Assembly (NCBI RefSeq): GCF_004011695.2
Contig: NC_082421.1
Span: forward strand, 372,001-436,000
DNA from: Ascochyta rabiei
Taxonomy: Eukaryota; Ascomycota; Dothideomycetes; Pleosporales; Didymellaceae
Length of the DNA stretch: 64,000 nt
Reading direction: 5' to 3'
The position numbers and the translations under genes are program-made. A model generated the notes under the pieces. That model did not search any database. It saw only the letters and a program-made list of their open reading frames with translations, and had not been told where the DNA came from. Shown here one piece after another: positions 23,815 to 33,589 of this stretch; the first letter of the stretch is position 1, and the number at the start of each line of letters is the position of its first letter.

Positions 23815-23933
23815 TGAAGATCCAGTCGGAGTAAGGATTATTGGTGTGTTATGCGTTATTGCGTTCGGAAATTGAACAGTGGAGAGGATAATTGAAATGC
23901 CGTTCATGACTGCGAAAGCACTTTCAGGCCTAA

Positions 23934-24782
23934 CTAGTCCAATCTACATAAAATCTCTGTGCAAATCAATAATCTCCAGGCATCTTTGGCGGCAATGAAC
24001 CTTCGCATATTGTCCCTCAGAACCTCGACCTGCTCGTCTGTATAGCCAAACTTCGCAGCAGCTTGACGGTACTCCGATTTTTCGTCGGCCAGGATGTTCA
24101 GCATGGAGCCTGCGTATGCTTGTCGCTCATCGTCCGTGATGTTGGAAAGGACACTCGCAGAAGCGGTGATCTGGTCAATCCGGAAGCCCGCCTCCAGCGC
24201 CATGGTCTTCAGTCGTCGGCCCGTCTGCGTCTCGAGACCCTTCATGCGATAGATCCGTTCTTGAAGCTCTTTAGTCTCAGGACATGGCGGCCAGATGATT
24301 TGTGATTGTGTGTCACCATCGCGACAGGCTACAATACCGCCTTTTGACTTGGCCAGAAGCTTCATCTGCCTGAGTACAGGGATATTATCCGGTATGCAGA
24401 TGAGTGTGGTGTGTTCATGGACCACATCAAAACATCCAATCTCATCAACCGTCAAGAATGATTCTAGCCTTGAAATATCACCCACGCGAAATTCCAACTT
24501 GGTGCCAGGGGCCAATGTCGCAATGTTTTCCTGGTTTCGCTCGATGACAGTGACATCTTGGTCTAGGCCAATGATTTTGGCTTGAGGAAAGCGCCGTGCC
24601 AGGTCGAAGGTTATGCTCCCCGGCCCGCATCCAATATCGAGAAGTGAAAAATCTGGAGGGAGTGTGTGCAACGTTGGCAGTAAATATTGCAAGCACGTAG
24701 AAACATCTCGTAGCTCAAAGTTCTTGACCGTTGTGTCATTGTACCCGATGTGAAACTTTGTTGTCGTTGCGTTCAAAGCCAT
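23934..24782 (-). CDS. Class I SAM-dependent methyltransferase
   Basis: A single-exon frame of 282 codons. The SAM-binding motif I LLDIGCGPGSITFDLA is at residues 47-62, followed by the acidic end of beta 2 in IIGLDQDVTVIERNQ, and VGDISRLESF near motif II. FDVVHEHTTLICIPD near residue 120 corresponds to the post-III region. The wording fits UbiE/UMTA-like small-molecule methyltransferases common in fungal secondary metabolism. It is convergent with the ferric reductase (119 bp between stops) and divergent from the POT transporter, sharing the upstream region 24783-25365 with it. The acceptor (N, O or S) cannot be told from sequence. Confidence 0.88.
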   Translation of the reverse strand: MALNATTTKFHIGYNDTTVKNFELRDVSTCLQYLLPTLHTLPPDFSLLDIGCGPGSITFDLARRFPQAKIIGLDQDVTVIERNQENIATLAPGTKLEFRVGDISRLESFLTVDEIGCFDVVHEHTTLICIPDNIPVLRQMKLLAKSKGGIVACRDGDTQSQIIWPPCPETKELQERIYRMKGLETQTGRRLKTMALEAGFRIDQITASASVLSNITDDERQAYAGSMLNILADEKSEYRQAAAKFGYTDEQVEVLRDNMRRFIAAKDAWRLLICTEILCRLD

Positions 24783-25365
24783 TGTGGTGGAAGTCAGGTT
24801 GAGGAGTGTCGGTATTCAACTGCTCATATTCAAGCTATCAGACAGTCCACATTATGACATGTAGCAAGGATGCAGGCTTGAATTTTGTGACTTGCATCAC
24901 ATCAATCCCCACAAGAGGAGTCACGGGCCTTGAAGACCCCTCTATTCCGAATTAAATGAAGTGGGGAACCCATTTAACTCAATCCTGACACCCTGTGGGT
25001 GGCGGCACCACTGTGCACCTGCAGCAGAGTGCTTTTGAGGCAATTTCATCTTGGCTTCCAAGGTTCTTGGCATGCAGCACCTAACTTTCGAGAAAATTGG
25101 CATGTTCGTGTGACAGCCTCAGATAACAAGAGATTCAATTTACTCGCATCGACAATTCGCAGGTATTGATGGTTCCAAACGCCAATCCATGACATGCAGT
25201 CTTTGGCAGTCCGATTGTGAACACCACTGATGCCAACTGAATGTGCGTTGGCACCACAAAAGCACTGCTTCTTCTCTCAAGCTAAACCTATGGACAGGAA
25301 AAGTCATCTTACATTTTTCAAACTTGACCTGTCGAAAACGCTACGCTTCTCGCAAACTAGCCGGT
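24783..25365. promoter_or_regulatory. Shared divergent upstream region of methyltransferase and POT transporter
   Basis: About 580 bp between the two start codons, so both promoters must lie here. An open frame continues upstream of the chosen POT start to about 25243 but lacks transporter-like sequence. No specific operator was identified. Confidence 0.5.
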
Positions 25366-27432
25366 ATGGAATATGATGGGGAGAAGGGCCATGCCCGACC
25401 ACTTCCATCTGTCTACGCGACCGCATTACAGGGTAGAGAAGCTACCGAAGACGAGATACAGGACCTCCCTCACATCGTTGGAAAAGTGCCTTTTGAAGCC
25501 TGGGCTGCCGCCCTTCTCGGAGCTGCGGAGAGGTTTGGTTATTATTCAACAGTCATAACGTGGCGTAAGTAACGAATCCAAACCCGCCATGGCTGTTCAC
25601 TGTGAGCTTATGCATCAACTGAGGTAGAGAACTACATGCAGAACCAGCGAGGCGTTCCAGCTGTTCCAGGAGCGCTTGGTCTGGGTCAATCAACCGCAAC
25701 TGCCATATCCAATGTGTTCTTCATTTTCCAGTTCCTGAGTCCGTTGTTGTTCGCTTTTCTTTCCGATATTCGGCTGGGACGATATAACACTCTGTTACTT
25801 GGCTTGTGGTAAGCTCCTACGTGGTCCACAGTAAATGGTGTCTGCAAAGCTGACATCGTACATGGGACGTAGCTTATCATTGTGTGGTAACCTTGTCATG
25901 CTCACTACGTCCCTGCCAGTGGCTTTAGACCATGGAGCAGGCTTTCCAGGCCTGATTGCGGCAATGGTTCTTATCGCACTGGGTGTTGGAGCTATCAAGG
26001 CAACGATTTCGCCTTTCATAGGTGCGAAATGCTTCTGAGCCTGGCATGTATACTGGAACGGCACTGATATATGACCATAGGTGATCAGCTACCAAAATAC
26101 AAGCCACAGGTCGTCGTCCAGAAGGACGGTACGCTCGCCGTCGAAAATGCCGCTCGCACTTTGCAGCTTTTGTACAACGCGTTTTACTGGTCAGTGCAAC
26201 CTTTCTCTGCAATATTGCAATGAGCCATCCTCACTAGATGTAAATCTAGGTTCACGAACATTGCTTCTCTTTCTTCAATACCAGCCACGTTCTTAGAGCG
26301 ACAGATTGGGTTTTGGACGTCTTACCTTATGGCCTGTGCGTCGTTGTTTCTCGCGACTGCACTACTTATCCTACTTCGTTCCAGACTCGGTAAATAACTC
26401 CTCTAGCACCACCGTGCGCACCCCTCTCCCGATAAAGCCACCCTGTGCAAGCTTAAAGTTTATGGTTTTACTATAAGCCACTATATTACCGTGTACAAAG
26501 CTGATTCAAAAATTCAATTAGTCAGAATAACCCCAGGGGAAAACTGCCTTCCTCAAGCCTTCCGAGTATTGAGATTGGCGGCTCGAAATGGATTTCATCT
26601 AGATCATGCGAAACGATGTTATCAACAACAATCTCAAGGAGTCGATGTCCCTTGGGAGGACAGCTTCGTGGATCAATTGAAGGAAGGCTTACTTGCTTGC
26701 CGCATTATGTAAGTCTACCCCATCTTCACTCCTTCAGTTGATTGATGGCATACACAAAGCAAAAACTCTGACCTTTGGGACAGCTTTTCATTTTCACTAT
26801 TTTATCTCGCCATTACACAGATGCACAATAATCTCATCTCACAAGCTGGTCAAATGAACCTTCACGGTGTACCCAACGACATGATTCAAGCCATGGCTGG
26901 CGTAGCTTGCGTCATCTTTGGACCCATAATCCAAAGCCTGTACAACTTTCTAGCCAAACGGCGCATCGCTTTCGGTCCCATAAAGCGGATCGCTGTGGCC
27001 TTTCTGGTGTGTGGTGGCGCCATGGCGTATGCATCGGGACTTCAAAAGCTGGTGTATAACACTGGTCCCTGTTACAATGCACCCCTTAAGTGTCCAGCCT
27101 CTGACAATGGTAGCATACCTAACGATATCAACGTCTGGACGCAACTACCAGTGTATGTGACACTAGCGATTGCGGAGATCTTCGGCCTGGTCACCGCCAG
27201 TCAGTACTCATACAGTCATGCACCAAAGGATATGAGAAGTGTGGTGCAGGCCGTGGTCCAACTGAGCGCATGCTTAGGCTCAGTGTTAGGTATTGCTATC
27301 AGTCCAGCAGCAAGAGACCCCTGGCTGGTTATTGTATACGCATCCATTGCTGGGGCTTTGGCAGTGTGCTCGATATTGTTTTGGTGTGTCTTTCGTAAAC
27401 ATGACGTTGAAGAGAATGCTCCAATACAATAA
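25366..27432 (+). CDS. POT/PTR family proton-coupled peptide transporter
   Basis: Seven exons (25366-25564, 25628-25808, 25873-26021, 26081-26189, 26250-26389, 26522-26708, 26784-27432) join in phase to 537 residues. Family marks include the N-terminal GREATEDEIQDLP, AAERFGYYS in helix 1, QNYMQNQRGVPAVPGALG, and FLSDIRLGRYNTL. The second PTR2 signature is seen in NAFYWFTNIASLSSIP, then the loop TPGENCLPQAFRVLRLAARN and the late segment AEIFGLVTASQYSYSHAPKD. POT proteins move di- and tripeptides with protons. The canonical ExxERFxYY motif is altered: the first Glu is Gly (GAAERF), which in studied POTs matters for proton coupling. In the cluster it may move the product or a precursor (inference). 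Confidence 0.9.
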
Positions 27433-28640
27433 GATATATGCTAATCATTCTTACGGCAACAACGCGCATTCCTGGACGTCTTTGCGATATACACTGATGC
27501 TGTTTGCGTTAACAAGAATGTCTTTGATAATCAAGCTCATTGCATGAAGTTCATAAGAACATTGATCCAGGTTCAAGATAAACGTACATCTAGATGCAGA
27601 TGCCAATCTTACAGTTGATCTCGTAATGACATTCCTTCTTTCTTGCGGTGCGCGCAACTACGTTTTGTCAATAGCAATATCAGAACAGGAAAACCATCTT
27701 GCCTTGGCGCTATGGGCCGTCAATGTTTTTTTATACAGTTTCTTTACTATATCGTGCAATTTTGGAGACAACTACTGACAACAATCTCTGGTTGATGAGC
27801 CACATGGCAGGTTTGTATTAGCAGTCAGCTCTGCTGGGGTGATACGAGAATGCTGGTGTATATCCGATTGCAAATTCTGAATGGCAGTGCTCATTCAGCC
27901 TGACTTATCAAACGTCTCCGAATATGTCATGTCGTGAGGACGTGGCCAAACATTTAGGAAGAAATCATAGACGTATGTTGAACAGTGCTAATTATGTCCC
28001 AATTTGTGTTCCATAATAGCGTCTTCGTTCTTGTCACTCGTTGTTTCGGGAATTCTGGCGGTTAGACCTGTTCCCGCAGGAAGTCGGGCCTAGGAATCTT
28101 CCATCGCCTAGTCTCAGCCTAGTTATACCAAACTCCACAGCAATCTTTCAGGGTTTAAGCATCAAAACTCAACAACTAGCACAGGCAGATGGAAGCGAAA
28201 TAGGGGCGCTGGCCGAGGATCAGGATAGCGTGTCCGTACGTGCGATACGTGCGACAGGGGCGACCGACTTCGAATCTTGGTCGTCATCCAGGTTCGGGAA
28301 ACTGCACTGACAGCTACAAAGCGGAGACATGTGAATCCAGCTGGCTACATACCTGTGTTGGTCGCAGTAGCTGACAGGAGATCATGGCAGGACGTAGCCC
28401 CGTCATTCCAGGAGCAGTTGAAATCGATAACCTGCTTACAGAGATCAATCTCGTAATCGTGTGTACTTACGTCCTCTGGACTTGGCTCAACAACTTTCAT
28501 GTTTTCTGGCTATTGAAGTGCCTGCTGTTTCGACCATCTTGTCTACGCAACTTCTTACTCACTGTCAGACTCGCTTTGAGTCAATCTCATGAACAAAGAA
28601 ACGATTGCTAGTAGAGCAAGATTTGGAGAGGCGCTTGTAT
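27433..28640. other. Region between POT transporter and second transposon island
   Basis: About 1.2 kb. Two plus-strand frames (28041-28310 and 28384-28611) are open for 89 and 75 codons. The second contains a hydrophobic run (VIVCTYVLWTWLNNFHVFWLL), but neither has a recognisable family. I see no RNA gene. Confidence 0.4.
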
Positions 28641-28758
28641 AGGTGCCTGAAGGAATGTACGCACCCACCCCATACTTACACCGTTACAAGGGAGGTGCCT
28701 GAACAGACTGACATCAACAGGCCTTGCACTGAGTACTTAGTCATCATTCACAAGAGTA

Positions 28759-30591
28759 ACGTGTTTCACCAGTAAGCGGCCAACACCAGTATCCGGCCAA
28801 CCCCACCAAAACCAGCCTAACTTGGCGTGCAATTACTCCACAACCACGCAGTCGAATTAAGTAAGGTTTTAAAGCATAATAGATTAGATAGCTCTATATT
28901 AAGTCCTGTTGTAGCCTTACACGTGGCATTTGCTACATGTTAGTAGTGCTCGCTGACGCTGTGGGGCAGCGTCAACCTGGGCCTCCTCCTTAACCACATT
29001 ATTAGCCTGTAAGACTAGTAATTAAGCTTCCTTAACCTGTAGAACTCCCCCACGTGCTATATACTGTCTACGCTTTTAACACTTATATTACTAGTGTTAG
29101 TTTAAAGCACGTAGCTTAGCATTCTCCTAAGTTAAGATTGTTGCTGACTGTATTGCAAGCTAACAACCCTTAACAAGCTGGGATATAGCTTAACTAGTTA
29201 GACTCTATAACTAACGCTTAAGGAGATCTTGTATAAGGCAAGCTTGCTGCTAAAGCTGGTCAACTGTACGTAGTGTCTCTGCTGTCCACAGCCCTGCTGG
29301 TCCTGCTGCTGTCCCTGGTGGTAATAGTGTTCTGATAACAGTGAGGCATGACAGGACACGCTCTAGATTAAATGGGATAAGCCCTGTTGCTTAAAATCTA
29401 GCCTTAATATTGCTCTCTAATAGAGCAGTTGGTCTAATCCTCAGGTACATCTATAGGAAGTCAAGCTTGTTAACATAGAAGATGCTTTAGCAGGCAAGCT
29501 TAGACACCTTATGTCCATACACTACCTTAAGAGGAGAGTAGCAGCTAACGTCTAGTAGCTAGAGAAGGTGTAAGGTGTAAGGAGGCATATAGAGGGTAAT
29601 AATTATATTGTCCTTACAGTACTAATTAAACTTAGGTGTAGCGTGGCTGCTGTGACTGTTAAGGATGAGTAGCTAACAAGCACCTAATAAGCGAGTCTGT
29701 GTGTGCCTGTTAAAGTGCTTCACCTAGTCAAGGCCTAGCTTATCTGTTGTCCAGCCGTTGTTACTAACAGCAACAGTCCAGTCAGGTGGGAGGTCTTAAT
29801 ACTAGCTAGCCTAGTAGAGCTTCCCTGCTAGTATAAGGAAGGGTGGGATAGACCAACCTAACGCGTTAACACACTTAATTATTGTCACCTACTCGCAATT
29901 GCCTGGCTAAACAACTGTAGCGCGTCTAACTGTGTCAGAGCTAGTAACAACCTTAGACGTTAAGGCAACACCTATTATAAACCTAGTCTTATTAAAGTTG
30001 TAGATGTCCTTATTAGGTATCCCATATGTAAGGCGTGTCTCCTCTACCAGCCTGAACCACGCGCTAATCCTGACAGGATCTTCACAGCGTGCCCTTTGTG
30101 AATGGAATTTCCTATTCCACTTTGTCTAGAGTTCTGGCTGGCGCTTAATAAAGCGTGCTACCCAGTTCTTGCCTAGCAAAGGAGGAGGAGGATTTTGGCT
30201 GCGGGTAGTAAGGAGAGTGTCTGCTATTCGTCGCACATTAATAATCTAGGGTGGAAATCCATAACAATTAAGGTCTAAGATCTACTAAGTAAGGGACTGC
30301 TCTTTAACAGGGCTAAGCTTAAGGTTAACAGACGTTGTCGCGTCTTTTAACTTAATACCCTAGAGGCGGCAGCGGAGCGTTGTACGAGGCACCTGGTAGA
30401 GCAAAGCAGCCCTATTTTTTAACTAAACGCGTCCTAATTTAACAGCAGAGGCAGCAAGAAGGCATCTACCCTCTGTAAGGGAGGCTTAAGTACGTTGTGG
30501 TTGAGCCATTACAGTTGGGATGAAAGAAGTTTGACGCGTTTTGGTGGGGTTGGCCGGATACTGGTGTTGGCCGCTTACTAGTGAAACACGT
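28759..30591 (-). mobile_element. pogo/Fot1-like DNA transposon, third type (1833 bp)
   Basis: Inverted ends of about 50 bp begin ACGTGTTTCAC and contain AAGCGGCCAACACCAGTATC (left about 28773-28792, right its complement at 30558-30577). TA flanks both sides (28757-28758, 30592-30593). The transposase reads on the minus strand. The terminal sequence is different from the 1864-bp elements, so this is another family. It is inserted into the second MITE. Confidence 0.93.
28869..30509 (-). pseudogene. Fot1-like transposase with RIP stops (third element)
   Basis: The minus-strand frame from ATG 30509 to TAA 28869-28871 holds 547 codons without indel. Typical DDE_1 wording: KNWVARFIKRQPEL, DKDIYNFNKTGFIIG-like (again N and K for D and E, as RIP gives), VAVSNNGWTTDKLGLD, and a C-terminal zinc-knuckle-like CSKCHV. 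It has several TAA and TAG stops. Inactive. Confidence 0.85.
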
Positions 30592-30861
30592 TACCTAGAA
30601 CATTCTAGCAATGTTAGCCTGCTCAGGGACCCCCTTTGTACGATCGAGATTACGTCATAGAAAAGCGAGAGGACAAGCGAGAGGTTCCGACTGGCCAGCT
30701 ATTGCTGGTTGACAGTGAAAGTGACAGGTTGGGTGATAGCATGCAAGACAAAACGTGACAACCACAGAAAGCTAGCCACCTACCTACCTGCCCGTGTTGC
30801 TAGTCTCTGTTCATATGTTATCGCTCCAAATTTGGGTGGGTGCATACATTTGAGCAGCATT

Positions 30862-31797
30862 TATACAGTGCCCCCATGGACAGAATGTCAGCCATACTTC
30901 TCGTGACGTAGGCAAGCCACCATCCGACTTCCTGTTTCGGCTTAAACACCCAGTGCCTTGTCACGGCACGACACTCTAGCACTCACTGGTCGTACGATTA
31001 CGTGTGCACGGCTGTTTTTCGGTGATTTGACCAATGAGCATTCGTTTTCATTCGATGTAGAATTCTCACACTCCCTCTTATCACTCAATCGGAACCTCAC
31101 GTATGTACTGTGATGTCTAGCGTCAGTAGTATAATTCTGTCGAGGCGGCAGGGGATTTGACCAAGAGTACGAAACCTCCAGACACATATTTTTGCACCAA
31201 TCAGAGGCCTCCAGTAGCGGAGTTATATCCTGTACGTTGCTGAGAAATACCAAATGAGTAGAACGCGCTCTCCAGCTACCTACTGCCGAGCCCGCCTACA
31301 TTGCTCATACCAGATACTACGGTACCTTATCAAAAACGCTCACCCGTTGAAGCCTGCCCACTGCTTAACAGTCGAGTAGGCTACATGTAGGGCTCGAACC
31401 AGTCAACGCACTCTTATAGTCAGACATGATTTGCAGTTTGTCTACGCGAAACGCTAATGTGCTGTGATATGTAACATGAATGTTGTAGTTAAGTTTCACA
31501 GTGGTTAGTAATCAAACTCTACGTATCGGGGTTGTTTCAGTTTGTAGAGTGAAGCTAGCAAGGACAGCCAGCAGCTAAGCTTGTTCTTGTTGGTCAATAC
31601 TGAGAGCGGGAGTTCCTTTATCTTTGGTCCATGCCCCTAGACTGGAACTCAACGGGCCGAAATTGGGCAGGACACAGCCTTTGTCCTTTGTATACTTGTA
31701 TGGCCTGCAGATTCCTCAATTTCCGGAGGACAAAAGAGACAATCGAGTCCTCAAACTTGTTCACTCCGTTAGACGTACCCTAAGAGCGTTACCCAAC
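30862..31797. other. Region between transposon island and the microexon gene
   Basis: Holds the presumed promoter of the microexon gene. At 31390-31435 the minus strand has a GGTTCGAGCCC T-arm-like motif and a decayed anticodon arm, a tRNA-Lys-like relic without a proper acceptor stem. No convincing open frame. A short TIR-like stretch TACTACGGTA at 31317-31326 recalls the end of the Tc1-like element but lacks a partner. Confidence 0.4.
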
Positions 31798-32827
31798 ATG
31801 AATTTTTACACTTTCTTCACCCTCCTGGCAGCTGGACTTGCTGCAGCCGCACCAATTATGGAAGAGCGGAAGCTTGAGAAAAGCTCTGTCGAGAAACGCG
31901 TAAGTGCTCCTATCGGTCAGATCCTGCATTGTATGTTTCTGTTACTAAATTCTTTGAACAGGACGTAGGTTATCTCCACTGTCCTTTTAATGAAAAGTTT
32001 GTTGTAACTAACTAACCGGCTTGTTCTTGGGTACAGCAAGTAAGTAACCATTGCCTTACACTATTGTGTACCGTTGACTGTTGCGTATACGGAAAAGACT
32101 AATTCGTTGATCAGCCAGTAAGATATCCCTCTACGATTAATAAGTATCTAAATGTTAGAATACCAACTAAATCGCTTCTGCGTACAGTGGGTACGTATTC
32201 TATGACTTGCCCTATGAAGGTTCTGTCGTGATCATTTACTAACTATTTTTTTTGCAAATAGGACGTGAGTTGATCCCTGCTTTGACTATTTTCAAAACTA
32301 TACTAACCAAAGCGTTGCTGCTATCAGGACGTAAGTTTCTCACCCCATAACTTCATTTAGATATAGTATATGTAAGCTAATCACTGATTCTGCCCACAGT
32401 GTGTACGTAATTCCTAACCTACCATCTTTGTCCACGGGATAACTTTAGCAACTTTTGCTGATACACGGCTTCTATAAATAGCCAGTAAGTCGATCTTGCT
32501 CTCTGATACTATTTAAGAGATCATGTATAAGTGCTAACCAATTCGTTTCTGCAAATAGCTAGTAAGTGATTCCTAAGACCCAGATTCTTGTGACTTCATT
32601 CGTTAACCGGACCGTCCCTGCAATCAGAGCGTAAGTCATTCGCGTGCTGCTCTGTTTACTAATGTATTATTCGCACGCACTAATCCGGGCTGTTCTTGCA
32701 AATAGGTTGTAAGTAACACCTCTTTCTCTCAATGCTGTTACGTGTGCTAACTAAATCCTAACCACAATAGTGCGTAAGTATTTCCTATTTTTCATGTCAT
32801 TTGAGATGTCTAAGCAGCTTGCAGTGA
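31798..32827 (+). CDS. Secreted peptide precursor built from twelve single-codon exons
   Basis: Exon 1 (31798-31899) encodes 34 residues: signal peptide MNFYTFFTLLAAGLAAAA, then the propeptide PIMEERKLEKSSVEKR, ending exactly at a Lys-Arg Kex2-type site and a GTAAGT donor. Twelve 3-nt exons follow, all phase 0: GAC 31962, CAA 32037, CCA 32115, TGG 32188, GAC 32262, GAC 32328, TGT 32400, CCA 32482, CTA 32559, AGC 32628, GTT 32706, TGC 32771. The last intron ends at 32824 and the next codon is TGA. Introns are 51-79 nt, all GT..AG, with good donors (mostly GTAAGT, also GTACGT, GTGAGT, GTAGGT, GTAAGA), and most have a clear CTAAC/CTAAT-like branch site. The predicted mature peptide is DQPWDDCPLSVC, with a possible Cys7-Cys12 disulfide. 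I know no family. Role could be pheromone-like, effector or RiPP precursor; undecided. The final exon is uncertain (see findings). Confidence 0.75.
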
Positions 32828-33589
32828 AGATGCATTGGTCAAAGATGGCTACTGTCGATGAGAATGGGATTACAATCGTTGTATGGAGTTCCCTCTTGGG
32901 TTTAAGCTCGGCCGGTTGTCCCTCGGTATCTATCCCTATCAATAAATCGACTGGTTTTGGCGATTTGAAATACAATTGAGCAGCCTCACGCCAAGTAGCT
33001 CCCACAAAAGCTCAGTCATGGCTTGCAACGCGCAACCTGAACACTACCACGACTGCACGAGATAGGCATACACCCTTACTATGTTGTTGTGTGAGAACGT
33101 TGACTCTCCACGCCTTTCCAGTAGCTTACACAGATTTCGGAGCGCTATATTTCTGCTGCGCCAACCATCTTGAAATGGGCAGCGCGCGATCGACCGATTG
33201 ACAGACATCTTTGGCCTGCATGCCATGTGGAACATACCCACAGAGGAGACCCTGTCTGGGTACTACGGGGGTTTCAAGCCAGCTACGGAAGTGTTTTTCG
33301 GGGTCATGACCAAATTATCGACTTATGAAGAAAACTCCTTTGAGGCTCAGGACATCACTAAGGGGGACTCTGTGCTCCCTGATATAGCCTGCCACGGAAA
33401 GGTTTTGCGTCCTCTTTGAGTGGACTTTGATCTGCCGGCTCGTTGGTAAGGATCGGTAGGCAAAATTGCTGCTTGGATGGAGTTGACGCAAAAGTATCAA
33501 TCTGAGCCAGACTCGAAAGAGACTCCCGCATATGTGTAGCAGTCTGTAGCGGATAAAAGCGGCAACCCCAGTGCTCTCACTTACCATGG
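32828..33589. other. Region after the microexon gene
   Basis: Includes a possible 3' extension of the microexon gene to 32979 in another splice model. A plus-strand frame at 33198-33419 (73 codons, GGFKPATEVFFGVMTKLSTY, then SVLPDIACHGKVL) has protein-like composition but no family I recognise; it could be a gene relic. No other feature. Confidence 0.35.

Larger units (their letters stand above)
28641..30861. mobile_element. MITE-like element (copy 2) split by a Fot1-like transposon
   Basis: The left end reads AGGTGCCTGAAGGAATGTAC (28641-28660), continuing GCACCCACCCC. The right end (about 30835-30861) is its degenerate inverse, GGGTGGGTGCATACATTTGA. The part right of the nested element, 30620-30860, is homologous to the reverse complement of 1526-1776. 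Without the nested 1833-bp transposon the MITE would be about 390 bp. It is more decayed at the ends than copy 1. Confidence 0.7.

Noticed and set aside
31317..31340. TACTACGGTA-like end of a Tc1-like element
   Set aside because: Only about ten bases agree with the terminal repeat at 1779 and no partner end was found nearby.
31390..31440. tRNA-Lys-like sequence on the minus strand
   Set aside because: It has a T-arm motif GGTTCGAGCCC and a remnant of an anticodon arm, but the anticodon stem does not pair and no 5' acceptor or D arm is found; at best a tRNA relic.
31921..31930. Alternative 10-nt exon in the first intron of the microexon gene (after GTCAG, before GTATGT)
   Set aside because: It would shift the frame of all following single-codon exons; the intron 31900-31961 with branch TACTAAAT is simpler.
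32751..33005. 84-codon minus-strand frame (VDLLIGIDTEG)
   Set aside because: It resembles a retroelement protease by a few residues only and overlaps the end of the microexon gene; probably chance.
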